Shown: positions 42,845 to 51,627 of the stretch, in pieces
How positions within the stretch are numbered: the first letter of the stretch is position 1
How the letters are laid out: each line of letters starts with the position of its first letter
Assembly: GCF_017573465.1 (NCBI RefSeq)
Contig: NZ_JAGEPF010000031.1
Location: 1 to 64,000, forward strand
From: Actinomadura violacea
GTDB lineage: Bacteria > Actinomycetota > Actinomycetes > Streptosporangiales > Streptosporangiaceae
Length of the DNA stretch: 64,000 bases
Direction: 5' to 3'
Notes under the pieces: generated by a model
What the model saw: only the letters and a program-made list of their open reading frames with translations
The model's database searches: none
What the model was told of the DNA's origin: nothing
Translations under genes and position numbers: made by a program

Positions 42845-43147
42845 TGGCTTGCTTCAGGGTCGGTGACAGCGCGCCGCCCGCTGGGACCCGTACTCCGTAG
42901 CGACCTGGCGATCAAGTTCCACCGACCTTAGCGGTCAAGATCGACCGATGCCTCAGGCTTGTTGCCAGCGCGACCTACAGGTGCCTTGACCTCGATGGGG
43001 ATGCCTCACGTACGGCGGCAGGAGACAGGTGAGGGCTCTTGGTCGTTAGGGCGCCGGGGCCGCTGTCACGACCTCGAGTCAGAGAGCACGATGAGTTCTG
43101 GTGTTCACATTGGTCGTCCTGAAGACCCGATCGGAAGGACGTGTCCT
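42845..43147. other. Intergenic, no gene seen
   Basis: About 300 bases in which I recognise neither gene nor clear hairpin. Promoters for the flanking genes may lie here. Confidence 0.4.
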
Positions 43148-43399
43148 ATGCCCGGTGGGGACGGCATGAAGGTCGGCATGTACTCCTTTGACTGCCGCGA
43201 TGCGGCAGCCTTGGCCGGGTTCTGGACCAGGGTGCTGATGCGCCCTGTGGATGAGGGCGCCACGCGAGCTTTCGCGACGATCGGCTTCGAGGGGGATGGC
43301 CCGACCTGGATGTTCCACCAGCCCGACGGTGAACTTGCGGCCGGGCCGAACCGCCTGATGCTTGACACCTTCCGCATCTTCGCCCCGCGGCCCAACTAG
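43148..43399 (+). pseudogene. Glyoxalase/VOC-family protein, truncated
   Basis: MKVGMYSFDCRDAAALAGFW TRVLMRPVDEGATRAFATIG, then PTWMFHQPDGELAAGPNRLM LD, is the N-terminal half of a VOC-fold protein. After LMLD the sequence diverges (TFRIFAPRPN) and stops at 83 residues, where family members run to about 120 and need the second module with its metal ligand. It is probably a 3' deletion. Confidence 0.65.
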
Positions 43400-43738
43400 C
43401 CAGAGCAGACAACGGCACGGCGTGCGGCGGGGGACGCCTGCCGCCGTTCGCGGTGGCGTGCCATCTCACGGAGGACTACCTGATCCACGGCCCGGACGTC
43501 GCCGAGGCACCGGCCGCTCGGGACCGATCCGGCGTCACCACGCCCTGCTCGCGATCGAGGGGTGACGTGCTCTTGCTCATCGCGGCGCTGCCGCCACGGC
43601 GATCCTTCCGAGCCCGCTTCGATGTGCGCCTGTGCGGCGGCACAAGAGCGTTTCAACGCTTTTGCGCTCCGGAGCCTGGATAGGGGAGACCGACATAGGA
43701 TCCTCGCGGATTCGATCACCTGGAGAGGAAGGACGTCC
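43400..43738. other. Intergenic, no gene seen
   Basis: No frame here is convincing. The sequence CGTTTCAACGCTTTTGCGCT near 43650 is less GC-rich and may belong to the promoter of the cellulase gene. I found no clear repressor site. Confidence 0.4.
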
Positions 43739-44887
43739 ATGCGCCGATCGGTCGGGCTCGCCTTAGCCACGCTTCTCATGACGGTCGGAGCCGCCGGAAC
43801 GGCGGACGCCGCCCCTGCCCGCCAGCCGGCCCTCCAGGACGCCGCCGTGACGACGCGGCTGCACGCCACGTCCTCACACGCGTTCGTCGACCCGGCCGGA
43901 ACCCCGCATCAGCTCATCGGCCCCAACATCCAGCCGCTCTGGGACGCATACGACACCGACACCTGGGACCAGGCGACCTACGACTCGATCAAAGCGAAGG
44001 GTTTCACCTCGGTCCGCATGGTCCTTTTCTGGGACATGTTCCAGCCGACCGAAGGGGAGTGGAACGAGACGGCGTTCTCCACCCTCGCGACGGCGGTGAC
44101 GCGGGCCAAGTCCGCCGGGCTGTACGTCATTCTCGACTGCATTCACATGTCGGGGAGCCCCGACGGCCAGGAGCACGTGCCGCAGTGGGCGCGGGTGACG
44201 CCCACGGACGACGGTTCCGTCGAGGGCCTGGACGCGGTCGTCCAGAACGGCCTGGGCTTCCTGCAGACCATCGCCAACCGGTACCGGGACGAGCCCGCGG
44301 TCGCTGCGTACGACCCGGTCAACGAGCCGTTCCGCTCGTCCACGAAGTCCGCGCGGCTGCTGTCCGACTACACCCGGATCGTCAATGCGATCCGGGCCAA
44401 GGACGGCGCCACCAACATCATGCTGGAACCGTCGTACGGCGACGCGAAGGTGCCTGCCTCGTCGTTTTCGTCGTTCACTCCGACCGACCGCGGCAATCTG
44501 ATCTGGTCCGTTCACGACTATTACAACGGGGATCCTAAGGGCGGCTACACGAACGGCTACGACGACGACACCGGGCTCGGGCTGGTTCCCAATCCGTCCG
44601 ATGGGTCGACCGGCTACGACCCGGCGAACAAGACCGCGCTCGCCACCCATCTGCAGGTCCAGCTCGACATGGCACAAGCCGAAGGGCTGCCGATCTGGAT
44701 CGGCGAGTTCGGCATCGGCAACGGCCTTACCGGCCATGACCAGTACATCAAGGACAAGGTCGCACTCTACAAGTCCAAGGGTCTCGGTTACGCCTGGTGG
44801 GAGTACTACTCCGAGGGCGGGAACGGCCCGTTCAGCATGGTCGACGCGAACGACGGCTGGCGCTCCTGGGTCACCCTGCTCTTCTGA
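43739..44887 (+). CDS. Secreted GH5-type cellulase/endoglycosidase
   Basis: A 382-residue exported (beta/alpha)8-barrel glycosidase. The signal peptide is residues 1-25 (ending GTADAAPA). Barrel landmarks are IGPNIQPLWDAYD, SVRMVLFWDMFQPTEGEWNE, GLYVILDCIHMSGS, YDPVNEPFRSS (acid/base Glu196), IWSVHDYY and IWIGEFGIGNG (nucleophile Glu323), with GYAWWEYYSE closing the barrel. This is the GH5 pattern. The substrate could be cellulose, mannan or a glycolipid, and there is no carbohydrate-binding module. ATG 43739 follows GAGGAAGGA. A hairpin terminator follows the gene. Confidence 0.88.
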   Translation: MRRSVGLALATLLMTVGAAGTADAAPARQPALQDAAVTTRLHATSSHAFVDPAGTPHQLIGPNIQPLWDAYDTDTWDQATYDSIKAKGFTSVRMVLFWDMFQPTEGEWNETAFSTLATAVTRAKSAGLYVILDCIHMSGSPDGQEHVPQWARVTPTDDGSVEGLDAVVQNGLGFLQTIANRYRDEPAVAAYDPVNEPFRSSTKSARLLSDYTRIVNAIRAKDGATNIMLEPSYGDAKVPASSFSSFTPTDRGNLIWSVHDYYNGDPKGGYTNGYDDDTGLGLVPNPSDGSTGYDPANKTALATHLQVQLDMAQAEGLPIWIGEFGIGNGLTGHDQYIKDKVALYKSKGLGYAWWEYYSEGGNGPFSMVDANDGWRSWVTLLF

Positions 44888-44926
44888 CCCGCCGGCAGTT
44901 CCAGGAAAAGGTGTGCGATCAGGTCT

Positions 44927-44957
44927 GGCCGGCCCGGTGACGGATCCCGGGCCGGCC
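44927..44957. terminator. Bidirectional hairpin terminator
   Basis: GGCCGGCCCGG and CCGGGCCGGCC form a perfect 11-bp stem around a 9-base loop, placed between the convergent cellulase gene (ends 44887) and ene-reductase gene (ends 44989). Confidence 0.75.
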
Positions 44958-44988
44958 GGGCGGCTCCGCCGCTCACGTCCCCGGCCGG

Positions 44989-46167
44989 TCAGGCGATGAC
45001 GCAGTGGGTTCGGCTGAAGATCGTCGGCATGCACTTGTTGCAGTGGATGCACAGCGAGCGGGTGTCGGGCTCCTTCTTGATGCGGTTGATGAGGTCGGGT
45101 TCGCGCAGCAGTGCGCGCGCCATCGCGACGAACTCGAAGCCCTCCGCCATGGCCAGGTCCATCGTTGAGCGCTGGGTGATGCCGCCCAGCAGCACCAGCG
45201 GCAGGTCCAGCGCGGCGCGGAACTGGCGGGCACTGTCCAGCAGGAACGCCTCCTGATAGGGGTAGGCGCGGATGAAGCGGTCGCCGACCAGGTTGATGCC
45301 TAGGCGCAGCGGCTGCCCGAACGTCGCGGCGAACTCGCGGACGGGCGCGTCGCCGCGGAACAGGTACATCGGGTTCAGCAGGGAGCTTCCGGCGGTCAGT
45401 TCCAAGGCGTCGACGCTGCCGTCCCGCTCCAGCCAGCGGGCGACCTGGAGGCTCTCGTCGAGCCAGAACCCGCCCGGGACGCCGTCGTCCATGTTGAGCT
45501 TGGCCAGGATCGCGATGCGGTCGCCGACGGCGTCGCGGACGGCGCGCGCGGCGCCGAGGGCGACCTTGGCCCGGTTGGCCAGCGAGCCGCCGAACCCGTC
45601 CCGCCTCTTGTTGATCTTCGGGCTGAGGAACGAGCTGGCGAAGTAGTTGTGCCCGAGGTGGATCTCGACCGCGTCGAAGCCCGCCTCGATCGCCAGCTTC
45701 GCGGCCTCGCCGTGCGCGTTGGCGATGCGTTCGATGTCGGCGGCGGTGGCGCGGCGGATGCGCTGCATGCTCATCGGGCTGAACGAGGCGGACGGCGCCA
45801 GGGCGGGGACGCCGTTGGACTTTCCGTTGGCGACCGGTCCGGCGTGCCCGATCTGGGCGGACGCCGCGGCGCCTTCGGCGTGGACGGTGTCGGTGAGGCG
45901 GCGCAGGCCGGGCAGGGCCTCGGGGCGCATCCAGACCTGGTCGCGCTCGGTCCTTCCTTCGGGGGCCACCGCGCAGTAGGCCATGGTGGTCATCCCGACG
46001 CCGCCCGCGGCGTGCCGGCGATGGAACTCGATCAGGTCGTCGGAGACCAGCGCGCCTTTGGTCATGCCTTCGAAGGTGGCGGACTTGATGATGCGGTTGC
46101 GCAGGGTCAGCGGCCCGAGCCGGGCGGGCTCGAACACGTCCGGGGTGGTCGCGTCGGTGGTGGTCAC
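44989..46167 (-). CDS. NADH:flavin oxidoreductase (old yellow enzyme family)
   Basis: A 392-residue FMN-dependent ene-reductase-like barrel: PARLGPLTLRNRIIKSATFE G at the FMN phosphate end, then AQIGHAGPVANG, FDAVEIHLGHNYFASSFLSP KINKR (substrate HxxN pair and the RRDGFGGS loop), and VLLGGITQRSTMDLAMAEGF near the FMN site. The C-terminus has SLCIHCNKCMPTIFSRTHC, a Cys cluster like the [4Fe-4S] motif of the large 2,4-dienoyl-CoA reductases, although the second flavin domain is absent. It is the second gene of an operon with an SDR (19-base gap). AGGAGG precedes the ATG. Confidence 0.9.
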   Translation of the reverse strand: MTTTDATTPDVFEPARLGPLTLRNRIIKSATFEGMTKGALVSDDLIEFHRRHAAGGVGMTTMAYCAVAPEGRTERDQVWMRPEALPGLRRLTDTVHAEGAAASAQIGHAGPVANGKSNGVPALAPSASFSPMSMQRIRRATAADIERIANAHGEAAKLAIEAGFDAVEIHLGHNYFASSFLSPKINKRRDGFGGSLANRAKVALGAARAVRDAVGDRIAILAKLNMDDGVPGGFWLDESLQVARWLERDGSVDALELTAGSSLLNPMYLFRGDAPVREFAATFGQPLRLGINLVGDRFIRAYPYQEAFLLDSARQFRAALDLPLVLLGGITQRSTMDLAMAEGFEFVAMARALLREPDLINRIKKEPDTRSLCIHCNKCMPTIFSRTHCVIA

Positions 46168-46186
46168 GTCGTCCTCCTGGAGGTGG

Positions 46187-47014
46187 TCAGAGGGTCATCG
46201 CGGTCGGCTGGGCGTCGGGGCGCATGGCGGCGTCGGTGCCGCCGTCGACGAACAGGACCGCCCCGGTGGTGAAACGGGCCTCCGGCTTGAGGAACTGGTG
46301 CACCCAGAACGCGATGTCCTCCGGATGGCCGAAGACGCCCAGCGGCATCGGCGTCGGGAACTCGTCGGGATCCGTCTCGGCGGCCGTGCCGGTCGAACCG
46401 AGCATGAGCGGCGTGAGCACGGCACCGGGGGCGATCGCGTTCAGCAGCACTCCGCGCCGCGCCCAATCGGCCTGGACGGCGGTACGACGTACCCAGCGGG
46501 CCAGGGCGAACTTGGACGTGGCATAGGCGCCGACGCTGGGTGCCATCTCGATGACCTCCGGGGGCATGGCGCTCTGCACGGCGCGGGCGCGTTCGCGGGC
46601 GGCTTCCTCGTCGCCGGCCAGCGCGAACTCCGCCAGGTCCTCGTCGATCAGAGGCACGGTCGTCGCCGAATTCGACCCGATCACCACGGCACGGCCGGCC
46701 CCCGAACGCACCAGCGCCGGGCGCAGGCCCTCCAGCAACGCCACCGGGCCGAAGTAGTTGATCGACATGACGGCGGCCGCGTCGCGCATGTTCGGCCCGA
46801 CCCCGGCGATGGCGGCGACGCCGTCGAGCACGCCGCCGGCGGCGGCGAGGATCTCCTGGACCGCCGTGCGCCGCCCCTCGTCCGTACCGAGGTCGGCCAC
46901 GACGTCCGCGCCGTGGAGGTCGACACCGATCACGGTGTGTCCCGCGTTCCTGAGCAGCCCGGCGCTCGCGGCGCCCATGCCGGAGGCGGATCCTGTCACG
47001 GCGAACGTTCCCAT
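46187..47014 (-). CDS. Short-chain dehydrogenase/reductase
   Basis: A 275-residue SDR: nucleotide motif TGSASGMGAAS (residues 7-17), DLHGADVVADLG after strand 2 (Asp favouring NAD), GVAAIAGVG in place of NNAG, catalytic VGAYATSKFALARWVRR (Tyr and Lys), AIAPGAVLTPLM and the C-terminal FTTGAVLFVDGGTDAA. This resembles 3-alpha-hydroxysteroid dehydrogenase-type SDRs. It is first in an operon with the ene-reductase. Together they could reduce or oxidise a cyclic alcohol or enone such as a steroid or terpenoid. It is divergent from a TetR gene with a perfect operator-like palindrome between. Confidence 0.9.
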   Translation of the reverse strand: MGTFAVTGSASGMGAASAGLLRNAGHTVIGVDLHGADVVADLGTDEGRRTAVQEILAAAGGVLDGVAAIAGVGPNMRDAAAVMSINYFGPVALLEGLRPALVRSGAGRAVVIGSNSATTVPLIDEDLAEFALAGDEEAARERARAVQSAMPPEVIEMAPSVGAYATSKFALARWVRRTAVQADWARRGVLLNAIAPGAVLTPLMLGSTGTAAETDPDEFPTPMPLGVFGHPEDIAFWVHQFLKPEARFTTGAVLFVDGGTDAAMRPDAQPTAMTL

Positions 47015-47040
47015 GAGCCCAGACGTCCCTTCAATCGACT

Positions 47041-47057
47041 TTCAATCACTGATTGAA
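47041..47057. promoter_or_regulatory. TetR operator-like palindrome
   Basis: TTCAATCA-C-TGATTGAA is a perfect 8-bp dyad around one central base in the 76-base spacer between the SDR (start 47014) and TetR (start 47091). A further TTCAATCGA half-like sequence lies at 47031-47039. The AT-rich composition in this GC-rich window supports a regulatory role. Confidence 0.8.
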
Positions 47058-47090
47058 TGCTGATTGCAGCCTATGTGATGCAATGTGGTC

Positions 47091-47696
47091 ATGCCAGCCG
47101 TCCCCACGACCACCCGCGACCGCCTCCTCGACGCCGCCGAACGCCTCTTCCTGGAGAAGGGGGCCGAGCAGGTGTCGGTCCGAGCGATCAACTCCGCGGC
47201 CGGGCTGAACCCGGGCGCGGTGCACTACCACTTCGGATCGCGGGAGGGGCTCGTCACGGCACTGCTGGAACGGGAGTTGCTGCCCCTGTGGGCCGAGCGG
47301 CTGGAAACGATCGCCGAGCGTTCGGCGACCGACCCGGATCGCGGACCGGGCCCCGAGGTCAACGCTCTGGTGGCGGCGATCGTCGAGCCGTTCGAGGAGC
47401 TGTCCACGACGGCCAAGGGCCGGATGCTGTGCCACCTGCTGGCCCGCTTCGTGCTTCCCGGCCTACGGCCGTCGAGCGTGTCCCCCTGGTTCAGCCAGGT
47501 GCCGTTCGAGGTGATGCTCGCCCGCGCCATGCCCGAACTGCCGGCACGCGAGATCGCCGATCGGTGGCGGCTGGCCTTCACCCTCCTCCTGGATATCTAC
47601 GGGCATCCGCTCACCCCCACACCCGCCGCCGCGAGCACGCCACCGGAAACCGGCACCGTCATCTCGTTCCTCACCGCAGGTCTGACGGCTCCCTGA
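47091..47696 (+). CDS. TetR-family regulator of the SDR/ene-reductase operon
   Basis: A 201-residue repressor. The TetR HTH is at about 8-55: TTRDRLLDAAERLFLEKGAE, QVSVRAINSAAGLNPGAVHY HFGSREGLVTALLERE. The C-terminal ligand domain is helical (EPFEELSTTAKGRMLCHLLA). It is divergent from the SDR/ene-reductase operon with the palindrome at 47041-47057 in the spacer, so the substrate of those enzymes is probably its inducer. ATG 47091 was chosen. A GTG at 47085 is in frame. Confidence 0.9.
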   Translation: MPAVPTTTRDRLLDAAERLFLEKGAEQVSVRAINSAAGLNPGAVHYHFGSREGLVTALLERELLPLWAERLETIAERSATDPDRGPGPEVNALVAAIVEPFEELSTTAKGRMLCHLLARFVLPGLRPSSVSPWFSQVPFEVMLARAMPELPAREIADRWRLAFTLLLDIYGHPLTPTPAAASTPPETGTVISFLTAGLTAP

Positions 47697-47744
47697 CCCC
47701 CGAAATCCTTCTGACCCTCCTCGGGGCGGTACCGCCGAGCTGCC

Positions 47745-48012
47745 GGCTTTGGTGATCGACGGCGCTTCGAGCGTGCGCCCGCCGTCCCAGCACGACCGTC
47801 TTACGTGCGGTGTTCAGCCCGGTGACCCGCACACCGCGCTCCATGTCCAGACCGCGATCCGCATAGGGAGCGGCACGCCCCGTTTCGGATCGTCTTCCTG
47901 GACGAGCAGCGACTCCGACAGCGGCGCTCTGTCGTAAGGCTCATCTGTCTCCTCGCCGACCAACGTGAGGGGCCGTCGTACCCCAGCCGGCGCAGCCGCT
48001 CGGCGGTACTCA
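47745..48012 (-). pseudogene. Ferredoxin reductase (FAD-dependent) N-terminal remnant
   Basis: Minus-strand pieces: LSTAERLRRLGYDGP, LTLVGEETDEPYDRAPLSES LLVQEDDP in a second frame, then DRGLDMERGVRVTGLNTARK TVVLG. In order they match residues from about 15 to 110 of AlkT/rubredoxin-reductase-like flavoproteins (strand 2 E-E-x-x-x-PYDR-x-PLSK). The FAD GxGxxG start and everything after about residue 110 are missing, with frameshifts between. Confidence 0.6.
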
Positions 48013-48147
48013 ACCTGGCGCCGACAATTTACGAACCTCCCCGCGGCCGGTCAGAGCGGAAGGCTCGCAGAGCCCGCGTTGCCAAGGGCGTTGCGAACGG
48101 CTGCCCGGCCCGCCTGGCGCGGACCGGGCGGCTGCGCTGGACACGGC

Positions 48148-48975
48148 CTACAGTGATCCGCCGGCGTCGATGACGTGGGTGGCGCCGGTGACGTACTTGG
48201 CGTCGTCGGAGACCAGGTGCAGGACGGCGTGGGAGATGTCCTCCGCCTCGAGCGCGGCGACCGGAAGCCGGTTGAGGGTCCGCGCCGCCTCCTCGAAGTC
48301 GGCGCGGGTCGGGTTCTCCAGGTCGGGGCGGAACAGGCGGTAGGTGGCTTCGTTGAGGATCATGTCGGTCGCGACAGTGGTCGGGTGGACGGTGTTGACC
48401 CGGATGCCGTGCGGGGCCAGCTCCTTGGCCATGACCTTCATGAGCATGACGAGCCCGGCCTTGGCAGCGGAGTAGTGGGCGGTGTTCTCGTTGGCGTAGA
48501 TGGCGGCCAGGGAACTGGTGATGACGACCGCGCCGCCGCGGCCGCCGGCGATGATGTGCGGGACCGATGCCTTGAGCGACTTCCACACCCCGGTCAGGTT
48601 GATGTCGATCATGTCCTGCCAGGTGTCGTCGCTCATCTCCAGCGTCGGGGCCGGGGTGGAGATGCCCGCGTTGGCCAGGACGATGTCGAGCCGGCCGAAC
48701 GCGTTGACGCCCTCCTCGACGGCCCGGGCCAGTGCCTGGGAGTCACGGACGTCGGCGTCTCGGGCGAGGATCCTGCGGCCGGTGGCCTCGACGAGCCGGA
48801 CCGTCTCGGCCAGGTCGCCGGCGGTGGCCAGTGGATAGGGGACGCTGCCGACCTTCGCGGTGGTGTCGATGGCGATGATGTCGGCGCCCTCGCGCGCGAG
48901 TGCCACCGCGTGGCTTCGGCCTTGGCCCCGTGCCGCTCCGGTGATGAAGGAGACCTTGCCGTCCAGCTTGCCCAT
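48148..48975 (-). CDS. Mycofactocin-coupled SDR-family oxidoreductase
   Basis: A 275-residue SDR: GKLDGKVSFITGAARGQGRS (the GxxxGxG with ARGQGR is the hallmark of the mycofactocin-coupled group), ADIIAIDTTAKVGSVPYPLA, VLANAGIS, ITSSLAA, AHYSAAKAGLVMLMKVMAKE (Tyr and Lys), PHGIRVNTVHPTTVATDM with N after it, and VTGATHVIDAGGSL. Such enzymes keep NAD tightly bound and pass electrons to the peptide redox carrier mycofactocin, whose biosynthetic genes are not in the window. It is divergent from an MftR-like TetR gene. Confidence 0.9.
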   Translation of the reverse strand: MGKLDGKVSFITGAARGQGRSHAVALAREGADIIAIDTTAKVGSVPYPLATAGDLAETVRLVEATGRRILARDADVRDSQALARAVEEGVNAFGRLDIVLANAGISTPAPTLEMSDDTWQDMIDINLTGVWKSLKASVPHIIAGGRGGAVVITSSLAAIYANENTAHYSAAKAGLVMLMKVMAKELAPHGIRVNTVHPTTVATDMILNEATYRLFRPDLENPTRADFEEAARTLNRLPVAALEAEDISHAVLHLVSDDAKYVTGATHVIDAGGSL

Positions 48976-49014
48976 GACCAGCTCCCGTCCCGGTTCAGAG
49001 GATGTCGGCACAGG

Positions 49015-49035
49015 TTATGGCGCACTGTGTCATAA
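49015..49035. promoter_or_regulatory. TetR operator-like palindrome
   Basis: TTATGGCGCA-C-TGTGTCATAA: 10-bp arms matching at 8 of 10 positions around one central base, in the 113-base spacer between the mycofactocin-coupled SDR and its divergent TetR gene. It has the same odd-centred design as the site at 47041-47057. Confidence 0.7.
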
Positions 49036-49088
49036 GTCCAGGGATCCGGTGTGCGCTTGCTGAGTGGACGGCATGCGACCATCGGGGA

Positions 49089-49694
49089 ATGGCCCCTTCC
49101 CAGCAGCGCCGCGCGGGGGCGGACCGCGGCGGCCGTCCCGCCCTGACGAGCGCTCACGCGCTCGCGGAGATCGCGCAGAACCTGTTCCTGGAGAGGGGCT
49201 TCGAGGAGACCTCCGTCGACGACATCGCCACGGCGGCCGGGGTCAGCCGTCGCACCTTCTTCCGGTACTTCTCCACCAAGGCCGATGTGCTGTGGGTCGA
49301 GTCGCCGGCCGAGTTCGCCAGGCTCCGCGAGGAACTCGCGGCCGCTCCGCTGAGCGAGCCCTACAACGAGGTGCTCTGCCGCTCGGTGCCCCGGGCCCTG
49401 CACCACCCGCCCGAGCACAGGACATGGGCCCTGCAGAGGGCCGAACTGATCCTCAACGTGCCGGCGGTCCAGGAGAAGGCCGCCGCACGGCACGCCGGAT
49501 GGCGCCGCATCGCGACCGAGTTCGTCGCCGAACGGCGCGGCACGGGCGTCGACGACCTCGTGGCGATCGCCGCCGGACACGCCGTCCTGTCGGCCACGCT
49601 CGCCGCCCACGAATACTGGCTGGCGCACACGGAACAAGAACTGCCGGACATCATGAGCCGCATGCTGGAACTCCTGATCCCGCGAGCGCGGTGA
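49089..49694 (+). CDS. MftR-like TetR-family regulator
   Basis: A 201-residue TetR repressor: RGGRPALTSAHALAEIAQNL FLERGFEETSVDDIATAAGV SRRTFFRYFSTKADVLWVES. The RTFFRYF-x-x-K-x-D-x-LW sequence is characteristic of MftR, the regulator linked to mycofactocin systems. The C-terminal part is helical (RAELILNVPAVQEKAAARHA GWRRIATEFVAERRG). It is divergent from the mycofactocin-coupled SDR, which it likely represses until a substrate acyl-CoA or alcohol derivative is present. That ligand idea comes from the family and is not shown here. Confidence 0.85.
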   Translation: MAPSQQRRAGADRGGRPALTSAHALAEIAQNLFLERGFEETSVDDIATAAGVSRRTFFRYFSTKADVLWVESPAEFARLREELAAAPLSEPYNEVLCRSVPRALHHPPEHRTWALQRAELILNVPAVQEKAAARHAGWRRIATEFVAERRGTGVDDLVAIAAGHAVLSATLAAHEYWLAHTEQELPDIMSRMLELLIPRAR

Positions 49695-49779
49695 CCCCCC
49701 CGACGCCCACGAAATGCCGGCAGGGTCGCCGCGCGTTAGGCTACGCCGACCGTTGAGATCGCCGCTGGTGCCGTTCGTC

Positions 49780-50110
49780 GGCCGCCTTTGCTGGTCTTGG
49801 CGACCGAGTACGTCCTGTACCTGGCGGCGATGCCGGTCATGGGGCTGCACGTCGACCGGTCCACCAACCTGCGAGCGGTCTTGGTGATCTCTTAGGTGCG
49901 TGCCGCAGCCGGTCAGCTCGGCGAGGCGGCCCTGCTGCTGACCGGGGTCCGCGACGCCGTGCCGATCGCCGTCGCCGCTGGCGCCGGGGCGGTCGCGGCG
50001 AGCCTGTCGACCGTCACCGGGATGCGGCTCGTCCCGCAGCTTCTCGACCGTCATCTGCTGCAGCAGGCGAACGCGACCTTGCGGGTCGTGCAGATGTCGC
50101 TAGGGCGGCG
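49780..50110 (+). pseudogene. MFS transporter fragment
   Basis: One frame reads LVLATEYVLYLAAMPVMGLH VDRSTNLRAVLVIS then stop (about 49894). The same frame continues VRAAAGQLGEAALLLTGVRD, AVPIAVAAGAGAVAASLSTV TGMRLVPQLLDRHLLQQANA TLRVVQMSL. This is the segment around spans 3-4 and the RLVPQL-x-x-x-x-L-x-x-AN loop of enterobactin-exporter-like MFS proteins. Both ends of the gene are missing. Confidence 0.6.
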
Positions 50111-50706
50111 GCCTCTGCGTCAACAGGGAGCCATCGCCAGAGCCCCCCGTAAAGGGCGGAGCCCGCCTATGGCGCTAGACCAATCCAGCAGGACGCCACC
50201 TGCCACGACTCGGGTCCGGGGAGGAGGACGCTGCGCCGGGTGCCGTTGCGGGCGAAGCAGCAACCGACGGCATGGCCCCGGCGGCTGAGGTCCGCCAGCG
50301 GCGTCCTCGGCTCCTCCAGCGTCCTGGCCCTCGGCTCGACCTTCGGGGCGGGGACTGACCGCGATCATGTGCCTGATCGTCTTCCTGGCTTTCACCGTGC
50401 TGAGCGTCGCCAGGTTCATGGTGATGGCGTTCCCTCGGAACGGTCACCGGAAGAGTTCGCGTCGCTCAGCCGGGTCGCGGAACGTGCCGGGAAGGCCAGC
50501 TCCACGCGATCCCGTAGGCCCGCCTGGACGCGGAGGCCGGCGGGGCCCGCCGCCAGCCTGGGCCGCTTCAAGGGGCACAGCGCCTATTGGTGCGAGGGAT
50601 GTACTGCTGTTGTTGGACGACCGTCTCGACATGGTCGGCGGGAATTTGGCAGCCTGGGATCGTCATCTGATCGAGCATGTGACCGGTCCTTCTGCAGGAG
50701 ACGACC
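50111..50706. other. Intergenic with fragments
   Basis: Around 50355-50440 a frame reads LTAIMCLIVFLAFTVLSVAR FMVMAF, a membrane-span-like piece with no gene around it. The rest is low-complexity. No intact gene or hairpin was seen. Confidence 0.35.
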
Positions 50707-51627
50707 ATGCCGTCCAACCCCTCGCTCGCGTCGACCGTCGCCACCTTCTACGCGGCTCAGAGTGGATTCTCCTCGCCCGGGCGCCACGAACGGCTCTATG
50801 ACGACCTGCCCGCTGCCCCCGCCCGGCTCGCCGAGATCACGCGTGGGCTGATGATCCACCGCGTCGAGGGGGATCTGTTCGGCTATGACGTCCCACCGGA
50901 CCGGCTCCACGACGATGCCGAGACCCGCTACCTCGACGACATCTTGACCATCATCACTGAGCGAAACCCGGCGTCGCTGACGCGACCGCGCGCTTTCGCC
51001 GATCGGTTCGTTGGCGTCTGCCGCGATTTCTCGCTGCTGTTTTGCTCGTTCCTCCGCCATGCGGGCATCCCGGCGCGTCTGCGGTCCGGCTTCGCCGACT
51101 ACTTCGGCTCCGAAGGCTTCCATTTCGACCACATGGTCACCGAGTACTGGGACGACCGGCACGGCTGGCGGCTGGCCGACGCCCAGCTGGCCGACCCACG
51201 CGTCACTACCGCGTTCGCGATCGACTTCGATCCCATGGACGTCCCCAGGGACCGCTTCCTGGTCGCCGGCGCCGCCCTGCAACTCATCCGCTCGGGTGAC
51301 GCCGACCCTCAATCCTTCGGTATTCCCCTGCCTGATCGGCTGCTCGCGGGGGAATGGTTCGTGATCGGCAATGTGCGACTCGACCTCGCCGCGCTCAACA
51401 AGGTCGAGACGCTGCTCTGGGACACCTGGGGAGCCGGAACCAGCAGCGACGACGACCTCACCGATGACATCCGCGACCTTTATCACCAGGTCGCACTCCT
51501 GACCAGCGACGAGGTCCGCTTCGATGCCGCACGCATCGCGTTTGCCGACAACGAGAACCTCCGGACACCATCAACAGTGCTGTCGCTGGCGCCGTTCAAC
51601 GGCCCACGCCACGTCACCCTCCGCTGA
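50707..51627 (+). CDS. Transglutaminase-like cysteine protease-fold protein
   Basis: A 306-residue cytoplasmic protein with a transglutaminase-like core. The catalytic Cys105 is in RFVGVCRDFSLLFCSFLRHA GIPAR, His142 in HFDHMVTEYWDD and Asp158 in RLADAQL, in the right order and spacing for the papain-like triad. There is no signal peptide, so it probably acts on cytoplasmic proteins or peptides as a peptidase or amidase. ATG 50707 follows GCAGGAGACG. It has no operon partner. Confidence 0.85.
   Translation: MPSNPSLASTVATFYAAQSGFSSPGRHERLYDDLPAAPARLAEITRGLMIHRVEGDLFGYDVPPDRLHDDAETRYLDDILTIITERNPASLTRPRAFADRFVGVCRDFSLLFCSFLRHAGIPARLRSGFADYFGSEGFHFDHMVTEYWDDRHGWRLADAQLADPRVTTAFAIDFDPMDVPRDRFLVAGAALQLIRSGDADPQSFGIPLPDRLLAGEWFVIGNVRLDLAALNKVETLLWDTWGAGTSSDDDLTDDIRDLYHQVALLTSDEVRFDAARIAFADNENLRTPSTVLSLAPFNGPRHVTLR

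Noticed and set aside
49064..49756. Alternative 230-codon plus frame overlapping the MftR-like gene
   Set aside because: Arg/Pro/Gly-rich shadow; the other frame has a canonical TetR helix-turn-helix.
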